This document shows, piece after piece, positions 16,121-22,957 of a stretch of 64,000 nt of DNA. The position numbers and the translations under genes were made by a program. The DNA is from Antrihabitans auranticaus (GTDB taxonomy: Bacteria > Actinomycetota > Actinomycetes > Mycobacteriales > Mycobacteriaceae). The DNA lies in the NCBI RefSeq assembly GCF_016481275.1, contig NZ_JAEMNW010000002.1, positions 930,001 to 994,000 of the forward strand, read 5' to 3'. Position 1 is the stretch's first letter. Each line of letters opens with the position of its first letter. The notes beneath the pieces are model-generated. The model was not told the origin of the DNA. It saw only the letters and a program-made list of their open reading frames with translations, and did not search any database.

Positions 16121-16837
16121 TCACACCGCGGAGTCGGGCGGCTTCAGCATCGGTACGAGGAACTGCCGCGCAATTGCCTCGAGTTGCGCGTCGTCATCGA
16201 GATCGACGATGTGGCAGGGGATTGCCAAGAACGAGGCGGAGATTCGCACCATCATCTCTGCAACGAGGTCGACGTCGAGGTCGACCGAGACGTTGCCTGC
16301 GCTCTGTTCACGACGGAGTTGGACTGCAAGAAATTGCCGCACTGTCGCAAGCATCCGTCCGTCGTCGCCGATCATGGATCCTGCGAGGAGGTTCGGTTCG
16401 GCGGCCAAGAGTCCGCCGATCAGCGGATTGCCGCGAATGGCCCGCAACGAACTCACGAAGCCCAGAACCACGCGATCAGCGGTAGTCCGAGCGTGCGAGA
16501 TGTCGACGAGGAACTCGTCGAAGTACCGCCGGAACTCCCGCAAGACGACTTGCTCGACCAGCAGGTCTTTGGTTGCGAACCGCCGGTAGACCGTGATTCT
16601 GGAGAGGTCGGCGCGACGAGCCACATCCTCCATCGACGAGCGCTGAATTCCCATCCGGCAGAACTGGTCATAGGCGGCATCGAGTAGGCGAGTGCGGGTC
16701 TGGTCGCTGACGTCTGCCCCCTCGACGGCGTCGGTGAAAGCACGTTCGAGCAGCGATTTTGCACCCGAAGAAGCCGCGCGAACGGTTGGCGCACTTTCCA
16801 CGAAACACTCCCGAACAACTCTTGTGATGGCCGACAC
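16121..16837 (-). CDS. TetR family regulator divergent from lcp (LcpR-like)
   Basis: A 238-residue TetR protein with an N-terminal extension of about 45 residues before the HTH (RLLDAAYDQFCRMGIQRSSMEDVARRADLSRITVYRRFATKDLL). GTG start at 16837, divergent from the rubber oxygenase gene with 78 bp between starts. TetR-type LcpR repressors of lcp genes have been described in Gordonia, so this is the natural candidate regulator. The intergenic region has GAAAC-N7-GTTTC (16860-16876) and the palindrome CGTTCGAACG (16889-16898) as possible sites. Confidence 0.88.
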   Translation of the reverse strand: MSAITRVVRECFVESAPTVRAASSGAKSLLERAFTDAVEGADVSDQTRTRLLDAAYDQFCRMGIQRSSMEDVARRADLSRITVYRRFATKDLLVEQVVLREFRRYFDEFLVDISHARTTADRVVLGFVSSLRAIRGNPLIGGLLAAEPNLLAGSMIGDDGRMLATVRQFLAVQLRREQSAGNVSVDLDVDLVAEMMVRISASFLAIPCHIVDLDDDAQLEAIARQFLVPMLKPPDSAV

Positions 16838-16859
16838 ACCATGCTACTGATGATACGGG

Positions 16860-16898
16860 GAAACTCAAACTGTTTCATTGCATCATTCCGTTCGAACG
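16860..16898. promoter_or_regulatory. candidate operators between TetR and lcp
   Basis: GAAAC-N7-GTTTC at 16860-16876 and CGTTCGAACG at 16889-16898 lie between the divergent starts; either could be the TetR binding site. Seen in sequence, function inferred. Confidence 0.4.
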
Positions 16899-16915
16899 AC
16901 GACAGGAGCAGCGGC

Positions 16916-18139
16916 GTGGACAGCGTCAATAGGCGAAACGTGTTGAAGGCCGGGGGCGCCTTGGGGGTGCTGGGAGCGTTTGCAGTGGCCACACCGGCAG
17001 CGGCTCGGTCACCGTGGACCTGGTCGCCCGCGGGCTCGGTGCTCGGTTCGGGGGACGGCGCCGACCCCCGAACTGTGTGGGACGCCGAAGCGGACCCGCT
17101 TGTTGCCTCGCTGCTCGACCGCGGCGACGTCCCGCGGGTGAACGAGCTATTGCGGACGTGGACCAAGAACGGTCAGCCGTTGCCGGATGGTTTGCCGGCG
17201 GACCTCCGCGACTTCATGGAGCATGCGAGGCAGCTGCCGCCGTGGACCGATCAGCAAAAGCTCGCGACTGCCTTCAGGTTCAACGAGAAGCGGGGGACCT
17301 ATCTGGGTGTGCTGTACGGCTTCGCCAGCGGAATGATGAGCACAGTCATCCCCAAGGAGGCGCGCGCGGTCTACTACTCGAAGGGCGGTGCGAACATGAA
17401 GGCCCGCATTTCGAAGACCGCGAAGCTCGGTTACGACATCGGGACTCGCAATGCGTACCAACCCGACGGTGAAATGATCGTGACGTGCCTCAAGACCCGG
17501 CTGGTCCATGCGGCGGTGCGCCACCTCCTGCCGCAGTCGCCGCACTGGGTAGATGCTGCACCAGAAGACATTCCGATCAGTCAGAACGACATGATGGTCA
17601 CCTGGCACAGCCTGCCGACGACGGTCATGCGAACGTTGCAGCAGTGGAAGGTGCCGGTCCCGGCTGACGAGTCGAACGCGTTTCTGCACTCCTGGCAACT
17701 GAGCGCCCACATGCTCGGCATCGAGGATCAGTACATCCCGGCGTCATGGCAGCAGGCCGATTCCCAGGCAGCTCAGGTGCTCGACCCCATCCTGGCGCCG
17801 ACGCCCGAAGGCATCAAACTCGCCGACATTCTGCTCGACCTCGGTGCGGGACTCGACCTCACGCTGCTCAGCAGGCCTGTCCTGGGCGCACTCACGCGAT
17901 TTGCCCTCGGGGATCAGGTCGCCGACTGGCTGCAAATCCCGCGAGAACCAGTGTGGAGTCCGTTGCTGGACGTAGCGTGGGACCCGTATATCGCTGTGCG
18001 CGAGGGGATCCTGCCGATGCCGCTGGCCCCGGAGGCGTACTGGACCTTCGACGAAATTCTGCGGCAATTCGTCCTTCTGTATATGTCGGAGTTGCGCCCG
18101 ATCAGCATCGAAATACCTCAGACCAACCGTCCGCGGTAA
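16916..18139 (+). CDS. lcp: latex clearing protein Lcp, rubber oxygenase
   Basis: A 407-residue secreted heme b dioxygenase that cleaves poly(cis-1,4-isoprene) to oligo-isoprenoid aldehydes. It belongs to the DUF2236 family. From GTG 16916 (RBS ACAGGAG) the N-terminus is a Tat signal (NRRNVLKAGG, cut near AAARS). By direct count Arg164, Lys167, Thr168 (RISKT) and His198 (RLVHAA) fall at the positions I know for Streptomyces K30 Lcp, where His198 is the proximal heme ligand and the others line the active site; the overall length also agrees. The divergent TetR gene is probably its repressor. Other DUF2236 proteins are less likely given this agreement. Confidence 0.88.
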   Translation: MDSVNRRNVLKAGGALGVLGAFAVATPAAARSPWTWSPAGSVLGSGDGADPRTVWDAEADPLVASLLDRGDVPRVNELLRTWTKNGQPLPDGLPADLRDFMEHARQLPPWTDQQKLATAFRFNEKRGTYLGVLYGFASGMMSTVIPKEARAVYYSKGGANMKARISKTAKLGYDIGTRNAYQPDGEMIVTCLKTRLVHAAVRHLLPQSPHWVDAAPEDIPISQNDMMVTWHSLPTTVMRTLQQWKVPVPADESNAFLHSWQLSAHMLGIEDQYIPASWQQADSQAAQVLDPILAPTPEGIKLADILLDLGAGLDLTLLSRPVLGALTRFALGDQVADWLQIPREPVWSPLLDVAWDPYIAVREGILPMPLAPEAYWTFDEILRQFVLLYMSELRPISIEIPQTNRPR

Positions 18140-18221
18140 GCAATCTGGGCACGAGCGATGAGTTTGCACCGCAAACACGGTCTTACATGGCGAATGCTGA
18201 GCACAGACCGAAGGAGAAGCC

Positions 18222-18845
18222 GTGGCAGACGTGTGGCCGATGGTGCACACCGAACGTGCAGCACTGATCGCCGACCTCGAAACCCTGGACGACGCACAGT
18301 GGGACACCCCTTCGCTCTGCGGGGACTGGACCGTGCACGACGTGGTGGCGCACTTGATAAACACGGCCCGCACGACGCGTCTCGGTTTCGTGATGGGGTT
18401 GGCGCGGGCACGGTTCGACTTCGATCGGCAGAACGCCGACGGCGTCGCTCGCGAGCGTGGTGCCTCGCCCCAGGAGACGCTGATGCGGCTTCGCCAGGTC
18501 GCGTCGCGCACGTCGACGCCGCCCGCCCCGCTCGACACCCGACTCGTCGAGGAGATCATCCACGGTGAGGATGTTCGTCGGCCCCTCGGTCTCTCGCGCT
18601 CGTACCCGCTCGACGCGGTGACGAGGGCGTTACGCCTGCAGGTTCGCACCTCGGCGTCGTTCGGCGGCGCCAAAGAACTCGTTGCAGGAATTCGACTGAC
18701 CGCCACGGATGCCGACGTGTCGATCGGCGACGGGCCGGAGGTGAGGGGCACCGCACTCTCGCTCCTCCTGGCCGTGAGCGGGCGGTCGATCGCTTTGGCC
18801 GAGCTGGCGGGTCCGGGGGTGCAGGCACTCGCTCCTGCGAGGTGA
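18222..18845 (+). CDS. maleylpyruvate isomerase family mycothiol-dependent enzyme (MDMPI/DinB)
   Basis: A 207-residue DinB-fold protein of the TIGR03083/MDMPI group: HTERAALIADLETLDDAQWDTPSLCGDWTVHDVVAHLI (residues 9-46) with the family His in VVAHL, and EEIIHGEDVRRPLG later, supplying the second metal ligands. Such proteins are thought to use mycothiol as cofactor; most have unknown substrates. GTG 18222 with GAAGGAG upstream. Its stop is about 105 bp from the next gene. Confidence 0.85.
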   Translation: MADVWPMVHTERAALIADLETLDDAQWDTPSLCGDWTVHDVVAHLINTARTTRLGFVMGLARARFDFDRQNADGVARERGASPQETLMRLRQVASRTSTPPAPLDTRLVEEIIHGEDVRRPLGLSRSYPLDAVTRALRLQVRTSASFGGAKELVAGIRLTATDADVSIGDGPEVRGTALSLLLAVSGRSIALAELAGPGVQALAPAR

Positions 18846-18950
18846 GGATTGTCGAGTGGGGCCGTGCTTTCCGCAGTACGGGCATGTCGACGACGTGCCA
18901 GGAAACCAGACCCGCCCAGACGACTTCGAAATCTGCCCGGTGGTTCTACT

Positions 18951-19841
18951 GTGGAGCGCGTGGGCAAAGCAGCGTCGCTGACACGTATCTCGGCCGTGTA
19001 TTCGGTCGCGTTCGTCGTGGGTTTCTCGTGGCTGACATGGGGTCCGGACACGGGTCGGCTATGGCTCGATTCCTTGATCGCCGATGTGCTCGCAACTCTC
19101 GTCGTGTTCGGTGCGAGCCGCTATTACCGCAATTCCAGTTGTTATGACGCGTATTGGAGTGTCCTTCCGCCGCTGTTGACGTTGTACTGGTGGGTGGACA
19201 GCAGCCCGGGTACGGACCAGGTCCGGTGTGCACTGATCGCGATGCTCGTGTTCGCGTGGGCGATTCGCCTGACTGGAAATTGGGTCTACGCGTGGCCTGG
19301 TCTGCGCCATGAAGATTGGCGGTACCCGCTGCTTCGCGACCGCGCCGGACGGGGAGAGTTCGTCGTAGACCTGATCGCGATCCACCTCGTTCCGACCGGA
19401 CAGGTTTTTCTGGGCTTGCTCCCGGTCTATGTCGCGGTCACGGCGCCTGCACGCGGATTCAATTGGCTCGACATCGTCGCCTTCGTAGTTGGCTTCGCGG
19501 CGGTGGCGCTCGAGTTTGTTGCCGATCTGCAGATGCACCGCTTCACCAGCGAGCGGCAACCAGGGCAGGTCATGTCGAGCGGTCTGTGGAGCTGGTCGCG
19601 GCACCCGAATTACTTCGGCGAGGTCGGTTTCTGGTTCGCCCTTGCACTGTTCGGTGTCGCAGCCGCGCCCGCCGAGGCGTGGTGGCTGTTCATCGGCGCG
19701 GTCGCAATGCTCGCGATGTTCCTCGGCGCAAGTATTCCGATGATGGAGAAGCGCAGCTTGGAGAGGCGGCCCGATTATCAGACCGTGATCGACCGCGTGC
19801 CGCGATTCGTACCCCGTCCGCCCCGGCGAGTCCGAGTGTGA
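18951..19841 (+). CDS. DUF1295 / steroid 5-alpha-reductase-like membrane protein
   Basis: About 296 residues with seven or so hydrophobic spans and the hallmark C-terminal block of the DUF1295 family: GLWSWSRHPNYFGEVGFWF, then IPMMEKRSLERRPDY. Relatives include isoprenylcysteine methyltransferases and 5-alpha reductases that act on lipids in the membrane. The start is uncertain (GTG 18951 or 18960); an upstream frame to 18849 is leaderless and Arg-rich. It overlaps the following oxidoreductase gene as GTGA, so the two form an operon. Confidence 0.88.
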   Translation: MERVGKAASLTRISAVYSVAFVVGFSWLTWGPDTGRLWLDSLIADVLATLVVFGASRYYRNSSCYDAYWSVLPPLLTLYWWVDSSPGTDQVRCALIAMLVFAWAIRLTGNWVYAWPGLRHEDWRYPLLRDRAGRGEFVVDLIAIHLVPTGQVFLGLLPVYVAVTAPARGFNWLDIVAFVVGFAAVALEFVADLQMHRFTSERQPGQVMSSGLWSWSRHPNYFGEVGFWFALALFGVAAAPAEAWWLFIGAVAMLAMFLGASIPMMEKRSLERRPDYQTVIDRVPRFVPRPPRRVRV

Positions 19842-20965
19842 GCCGACCGCGCGTGGTCGTCGCCGGACTCGGCGACAGCGGTCTTCTCACAGCAATTCAC
19901 CTGGCTCGTCATGCCGACGTGGTCGGCATCTCGGCCAAACCCGGCCTCGTGAGCGGTCAGGAACTCGGCATTCGGCTGACGCGCCCCGACGCCTGGGCCC
20001 GCGACTACAGGATCGGCTTCGACAGGTTCCGTCGCCTCGACACGGTCCGCACAGTGCACGGAACCTTGACGGGTCTCGATCTTCCCAATCACGCTGTGTC
20101 CGTTCGGCTCGCTGACGATTCGACCGTCGAAGAGGCCTACGACGTCCTCGTCATCTCGACAGGTGTCACCAATGGGTTCTGGCGAACAGCCGATTTCAAA
20201 TCGATCGGAGACGTCGACGACGACGTGCGCACCGCCCACGAGCGCATTGCCGCAGCGTCGTCAGTGCTGGTGATCGGTGGCGGCGCCGCCGCGGTCAGCA
20301 GCGCGGCGAACATTGCCTCGACCTGGCCGACCACTCGCGTCGACCTCTATTACCCTGGCGCACAGGCACTTCCGCGACACCATCCGCGTGTATGGCGAAC
20401 CGTCAGCCGGCGCCTGCGCGCTCTCGGTGTCGGGCTGCACCCCCAGCACCGCGCAGTCGTTCCTGACGGATTCGACGGCGACGAGATCACCGGCGAACCA
20501 GTCCGGTGGACTACGGGCCAGCCGCCCGCGACCGCCGATGCCGTGCTCTGGGCGATCGGTAGGGTGCGGCCGAATACCGACTGGCTGCCGACCGAATTGC
20601 TGGACGAGACCGGCTTTGTCCGCGTCGACCCCGACCTACGCGTTCCCGGCCATCCCGGCGTCTTCGCCATCGGGGACGTAGCCGCAACCGACCCGCTGCG
20701 AACGTCAGCCCGCAATCGAGCGGATCACCTTCTGGCGCATAACATCCGCGCCGAGCTGGCAGGTCGGCCGCTCCGCATTTACCGGCCACCGCGGACGAGG
20801 TGGGGTTCGGTTCTCGGCGCGCAGCCGAACGGATTGCAGGTCTTCGCGCCCAATGGCCGCGCGTTTCGCTTTCCGTCGTGGACGATCGACACCGTGCTAC
20901 AGCCCTTGATCGTCCGGCTCGGCATCTACCGCGGGGTCCGGCGGCCGAGATCGCCGCTCAGTTGA
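19838..20965 (+). CDS. FAD-dependent pyridine nucleotide oxidoreductase (NDH-2/FSP1-like)
   Basis: A 375-residue two-dinucleotide-binding-domain flavoprotein: VVVAGLGDSGLLTAIHLA (FAD), VLVIGGGAAAVSSAANIA (NAD(P)H, about residue 148) and FAIGDVAATDPLR (C-terminal FAD motif). It resembles type II NADH dehydrogenase/AIF-like quinone reductases. GTG 19838 overlaps the upstream gene stop. Its stop overlaps the convergent AhpD-like gene by 8 bp. Cotranscription with a membrane DUF1295 protein suggests a lipid or quinone reduction pair. Confidence 0.88.
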   Translation: MSRPRVVVAGLGDSGLLTAIHLARHADVVGISAKPGLVSGQELGIRLTRPDAWARDYRIGFDRFRRLDTVRTVHGTLTGLDLPNHAVSVRLADDSTVEEAYDVLVISTGVTNGFWRTADFKSIGDVDDDVRTAHERIAAASSVLVIGGGAAAVSSAANIASTWPTTRVDLYYPGAQALPRHHPRVWRTVSRRLRALGVGLHPQHRAVVPDGFDGDEITGEPVRWTTGQPPATADAVLWAIGRVRPNTDWLPTELLDETGFVRVDPDLRVPGHPGVFAIGDVAATDPLRTSARNRADHLLAHNIRAELAGRPLRIYRPPRTRWGSVLGAQPNGLQVFAPNGRAFRFPSWTIDTVLQPLIVRLGIYRGVRRPRSPLS

Positions 20966-21443
20966 GCGCGGCGGCGAGCATGCCGGGCACGTACGAACCC
21001 GCCGGCATCCGCACGATCACGTTGATCCGGTTTGCCGCGTTGATCAATGCGACCACGGCGACCAGTGCGGCGATCTGGTCGTCGTCGAAATTCTTGCGCA
21101 CATGCGCCCACGTCTCGTCGGACACTCCGTGATGCGCGTCCGCGAGGCGCGTGCCCTCTTCGGCAAGCGCGAGTGCGGCGCGCTCGGCCTCCGTGAACAC
21201 CGTGGCTTCGCGCCAAGTGGCGACCAGATTGAGCCGGACCGGGGATTCGTCGGCGGCTGCCGCGTCCTTGGTATGCATGTCGACGCAGTATCCGCAGCCG
21301 TTGATCTGGCTCGCCCGGATCTGCACCAATTCTTGCGTCGACTTGGGCAGCGGAGACTGGTCGATGACCTGGGCAACGTTGATGAACCGCTTGGCGAACT
21401 TGACGGCGATCGCGTTGTCGAACAAGTTGAATCGGGATTCCAT
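20958..21443 (-). CDS. carboxymuconolactone decarboxylase / AhpD-like peroxidase
   Basis: A 161-residue CMD-family protein with the AhpD-type redox motif GCGYCVDMH (CxxC then His) at about residues 48-56. Members of this group act as alkylhydroperoxidases or thiol oxidoreductases. ATG 21443 has AAGGACGAAG upstream; a longer ORF to 21536 is rejected. It is divergent from an ECF41 sigma gene, the conserved neighbour arrangement for ECF41 sigma factors, and its upstream region carries an ECF41-like promoter on this strand (21486-21512). Confidence 0.9.
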   Translation of the reverse strand: MESRFNLFDNAIAVKFAKRFINVAQVIDQSPLPKSTQELVQIRASQINGCGYCVDMHTKDAAAADESPVRLNLVATWREATVFTEAERAALALAEEGTRLADAHHGVSDETWAHVRKNFDDDQIAALVAVVALINAANRINVIVRMPAGSYVPGMLAAALN

Positions 21444-21485
21444 GACTTCGTCCTTACTCGTGGTGGTGTAACTCGACGTACACAA

Positions 21486-21512
21486 GATGCCGAGGACCCG
21501 ACGCACGTGACA
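21486..21512 (-). promoter_or_regulatory. ECF41-like promoter for the AhpD-like gene
   Basis: On the minus strand TGTCACG (21512-21506), 16 bp spacer, CATC (21489-21486), directed at the CMD gene. It differs from the TGTCACA-N16-CGTC consensus at two bases. An alternative pairing CGTCACA-N18-CGTC (21528-21500) fits the -10 better but the spacing worse. Confidence 0.5.
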
Positions 21513-21546
21513 GGACCGCACTGTGACGTGCGTCATAGTGCGGGGG

Positions 21547-21573
21547 TGTCACACAACCGTGGGGACCGGCGTC
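21547..21573 (+). promoter_or_regulatory. ECF41 autoregulated promoter TGTCACA-N16-CGTC
   Basis: TGTCACA at 21547-21553 and CGTC at 21570-21573, 16 bp apart, 42 bp before the sigma factor ATG. This is exactly the -35/-10 pair described for ECF41 promoters, which drive the divergently arranged or linked COE gene and in some cases the sigma gene itself. Confidence 0.75.
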
Positions 21574-21614
21574 CTATGGGTGACAGGACCGAGCACGAAG
21601 CGAAGGAGCAAGCC

Positions 21615-22505
21615 ATGAGTAAGCGGACGGACGCTGCAACCAAGGCGTTCATCGCGCACCGCAACCTGCTCTTCACCGTCGCGTACGAGATGCTCGGTTC
21701 GGCCGCAGACGCGGAGGACGTTCTGCAGGAGACCTGGTTGCGTTGGGTCGACGTCGATCTCGCCGAGATTCGCGATCAGCGGGCATACCTGGTGCGGATC
21801 GTCACGCGGCAAGCACTTACGCAGTTGCGGACGCTTGGGCGGCGCAAGGAATCGTATGTCGGTCCATGGCTACCCGAGCCGCTGTTGACTGCGCCCGACG
21901 TTGCCGAAGACGTAGAGCTGGCCGACAGCGTGTCCATGGCGATGCTGCTCGTTCTGGAGACCCTCGCACCTACTGAGCGCGCGGTGTTCGTCCTGCGCGA
22001 AGTGTTCGATCTGGAGTACGACGAGATTGCGGACGCCGTCGACAAGAACCCCGCCGCGGTCCGCCAGATCGCGCACCGGGCACGTGCGCACGTCGCCGCA
22101 CGCCGACCTCGCGGAACTGTTTCCGCGGCGGCATCGCACGATGCGCTCGAGGCGTTTCAGCGCGCGATCAACACCGGCGACCTACAGGGCCTGCTGAATA
22201 TCCTGGCTCCGGATGTTGTGCTGCTCGGCGACGGCGGTGGTGTCGTACGTGCGGTGCAGCGGCCCATTGTCGGTGCGGACAAGGTCGCCAGATTGCTCGG
22301 GGCAGGGCTGTCCAGACTGGACGGCGCGGCGTCGGCCGAGCCGGCACAGATCAACGGCTGCCCGGCCCTCGTTGTCCGGATCGACGGCTCAATCGACAAC
22401 GTTGTCGCCCTACGGATCGACGACGGTCTGATCACCGGGCTCTACATCGTTCGCAATCCCGAGAAGATATCGCGAGTGGGCCGCGAAACGACGCTCACAC
22501 GATGA
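21615..22505 (+). CDS. sigJ: ECF41 (SigJ-like) RNA polymerase sigma factor
   Basis: A 296-residue ECF sigma factor with sigma-2 (LLFTVAYEMLGSAADAEDVLQETWLRW), sigma-4 (LAPTERAVFVLREVFDLEYDEIADAV, then RQIAHRARAHV) and a C-terminal SnoaL/NTF2-like domain from about residue 180, the layout of ECF41 factors. In that group the C-terminal extension replaces an anti-sigma factor. ATG 21615 with AAGGAGCAAG upstream. No anti-sigma gene is adjacent, as expected. Its likely regulon includes the divergent AhpD-like gene. Confidence 0.92.
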   Translation: MSKRTDAATKAFIAHRNLLFTVAYEMLGSAADAEDVLQETWLRWVDVDLAEIRDQRAYLVRIVTRQALTQLRTLGRRKESYVGPWLPEPLLTAPDVAEDVELADSVSMAMLLVLETLAPTERAVFVLREVFDLEYDEIADAVDKNPAAVRQIAHRARAHVAARRPRGTVSAAASHDALEAFQRAINTGDLQGLLNILAPDVVLLGDGGGVVRAVQRPIVGADKVARLLGAGLSRLDGAASAEPAQINGCPALVVRIDGSIDNVVALRIDDGLITGLYIVRNPEKISRVGRETTLTR

Positions 22506-22506
22506 C

Positions 22507-22926
22507 CTACATGCTCATCTTGGCGTAATCAGTTGAGCGCCAACGACGCACGTGCAGTCGCAACAACGTGTCGTCCGGCGAGGTTTCCGCAAAAGCCGCG
22601 GCGTTCTCCGGACCGATGTAGCGACCGGCGATGTCGGCGACCGCACCGTCCGGAAGAGGTTCGAGGGTGACCTCGCCCTCGACCGTGACGTACGCGGGTG
22701 GGTTGTCCTCCCGCTGCACGCAGAAGCTCGCTTCTGGATTATCGCGCAGCAATGCGACCTTTCGGGTACTGGCGGCAGTTGCGATCTCCACGACGCCGTC
22801 GGCGTACCGGTACCAGACCGGTACCGCCAGCGGCGCTTTTCCTTCCCGCCCGACCGCGAGCACACCGATATGGACTCCCGCGAGAAACTCCTCGCGCTCA
22901 CTCGGGTTCATCGAATATTGACTCAT
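22507..22926 (-). CDS. pyridoxamine 5'-phosphate oxidase (PPOX) family protein
   Basis: A 139-residue split-barrel flavin-binding protein: GVLAVGREGKAPLAVPVWYRY, then TRKVALLRDNPEASFCVQRE and YVTVEGEV. Members of this group bind FMN or F420 and reduce or oxidise small molecules. It lies 31 bp downstream of helR on the same strand and could be cotranscribed under the rifamycin element, which would make it a candidate accessory gene. It converges on the sigma gene with a 1-bp gap. Confidence 0.85.
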   Translation of the reverse strand: MSQYSMNPSEREEFLAGVHIGVLAVGREGKAPLAVPVWYRYADGVVEIATAASTRKVALLRDNPEASFCVQREDNPPAYVTVEGEVTLEPLPDGAVADIAGRYIGPENAAAFAETSPDDTLLRLHVRRWRSTDYAKMSM

Positions 22927-22957
22927 TACACCAAGGTAGCCATCGGGTCCGACACAC

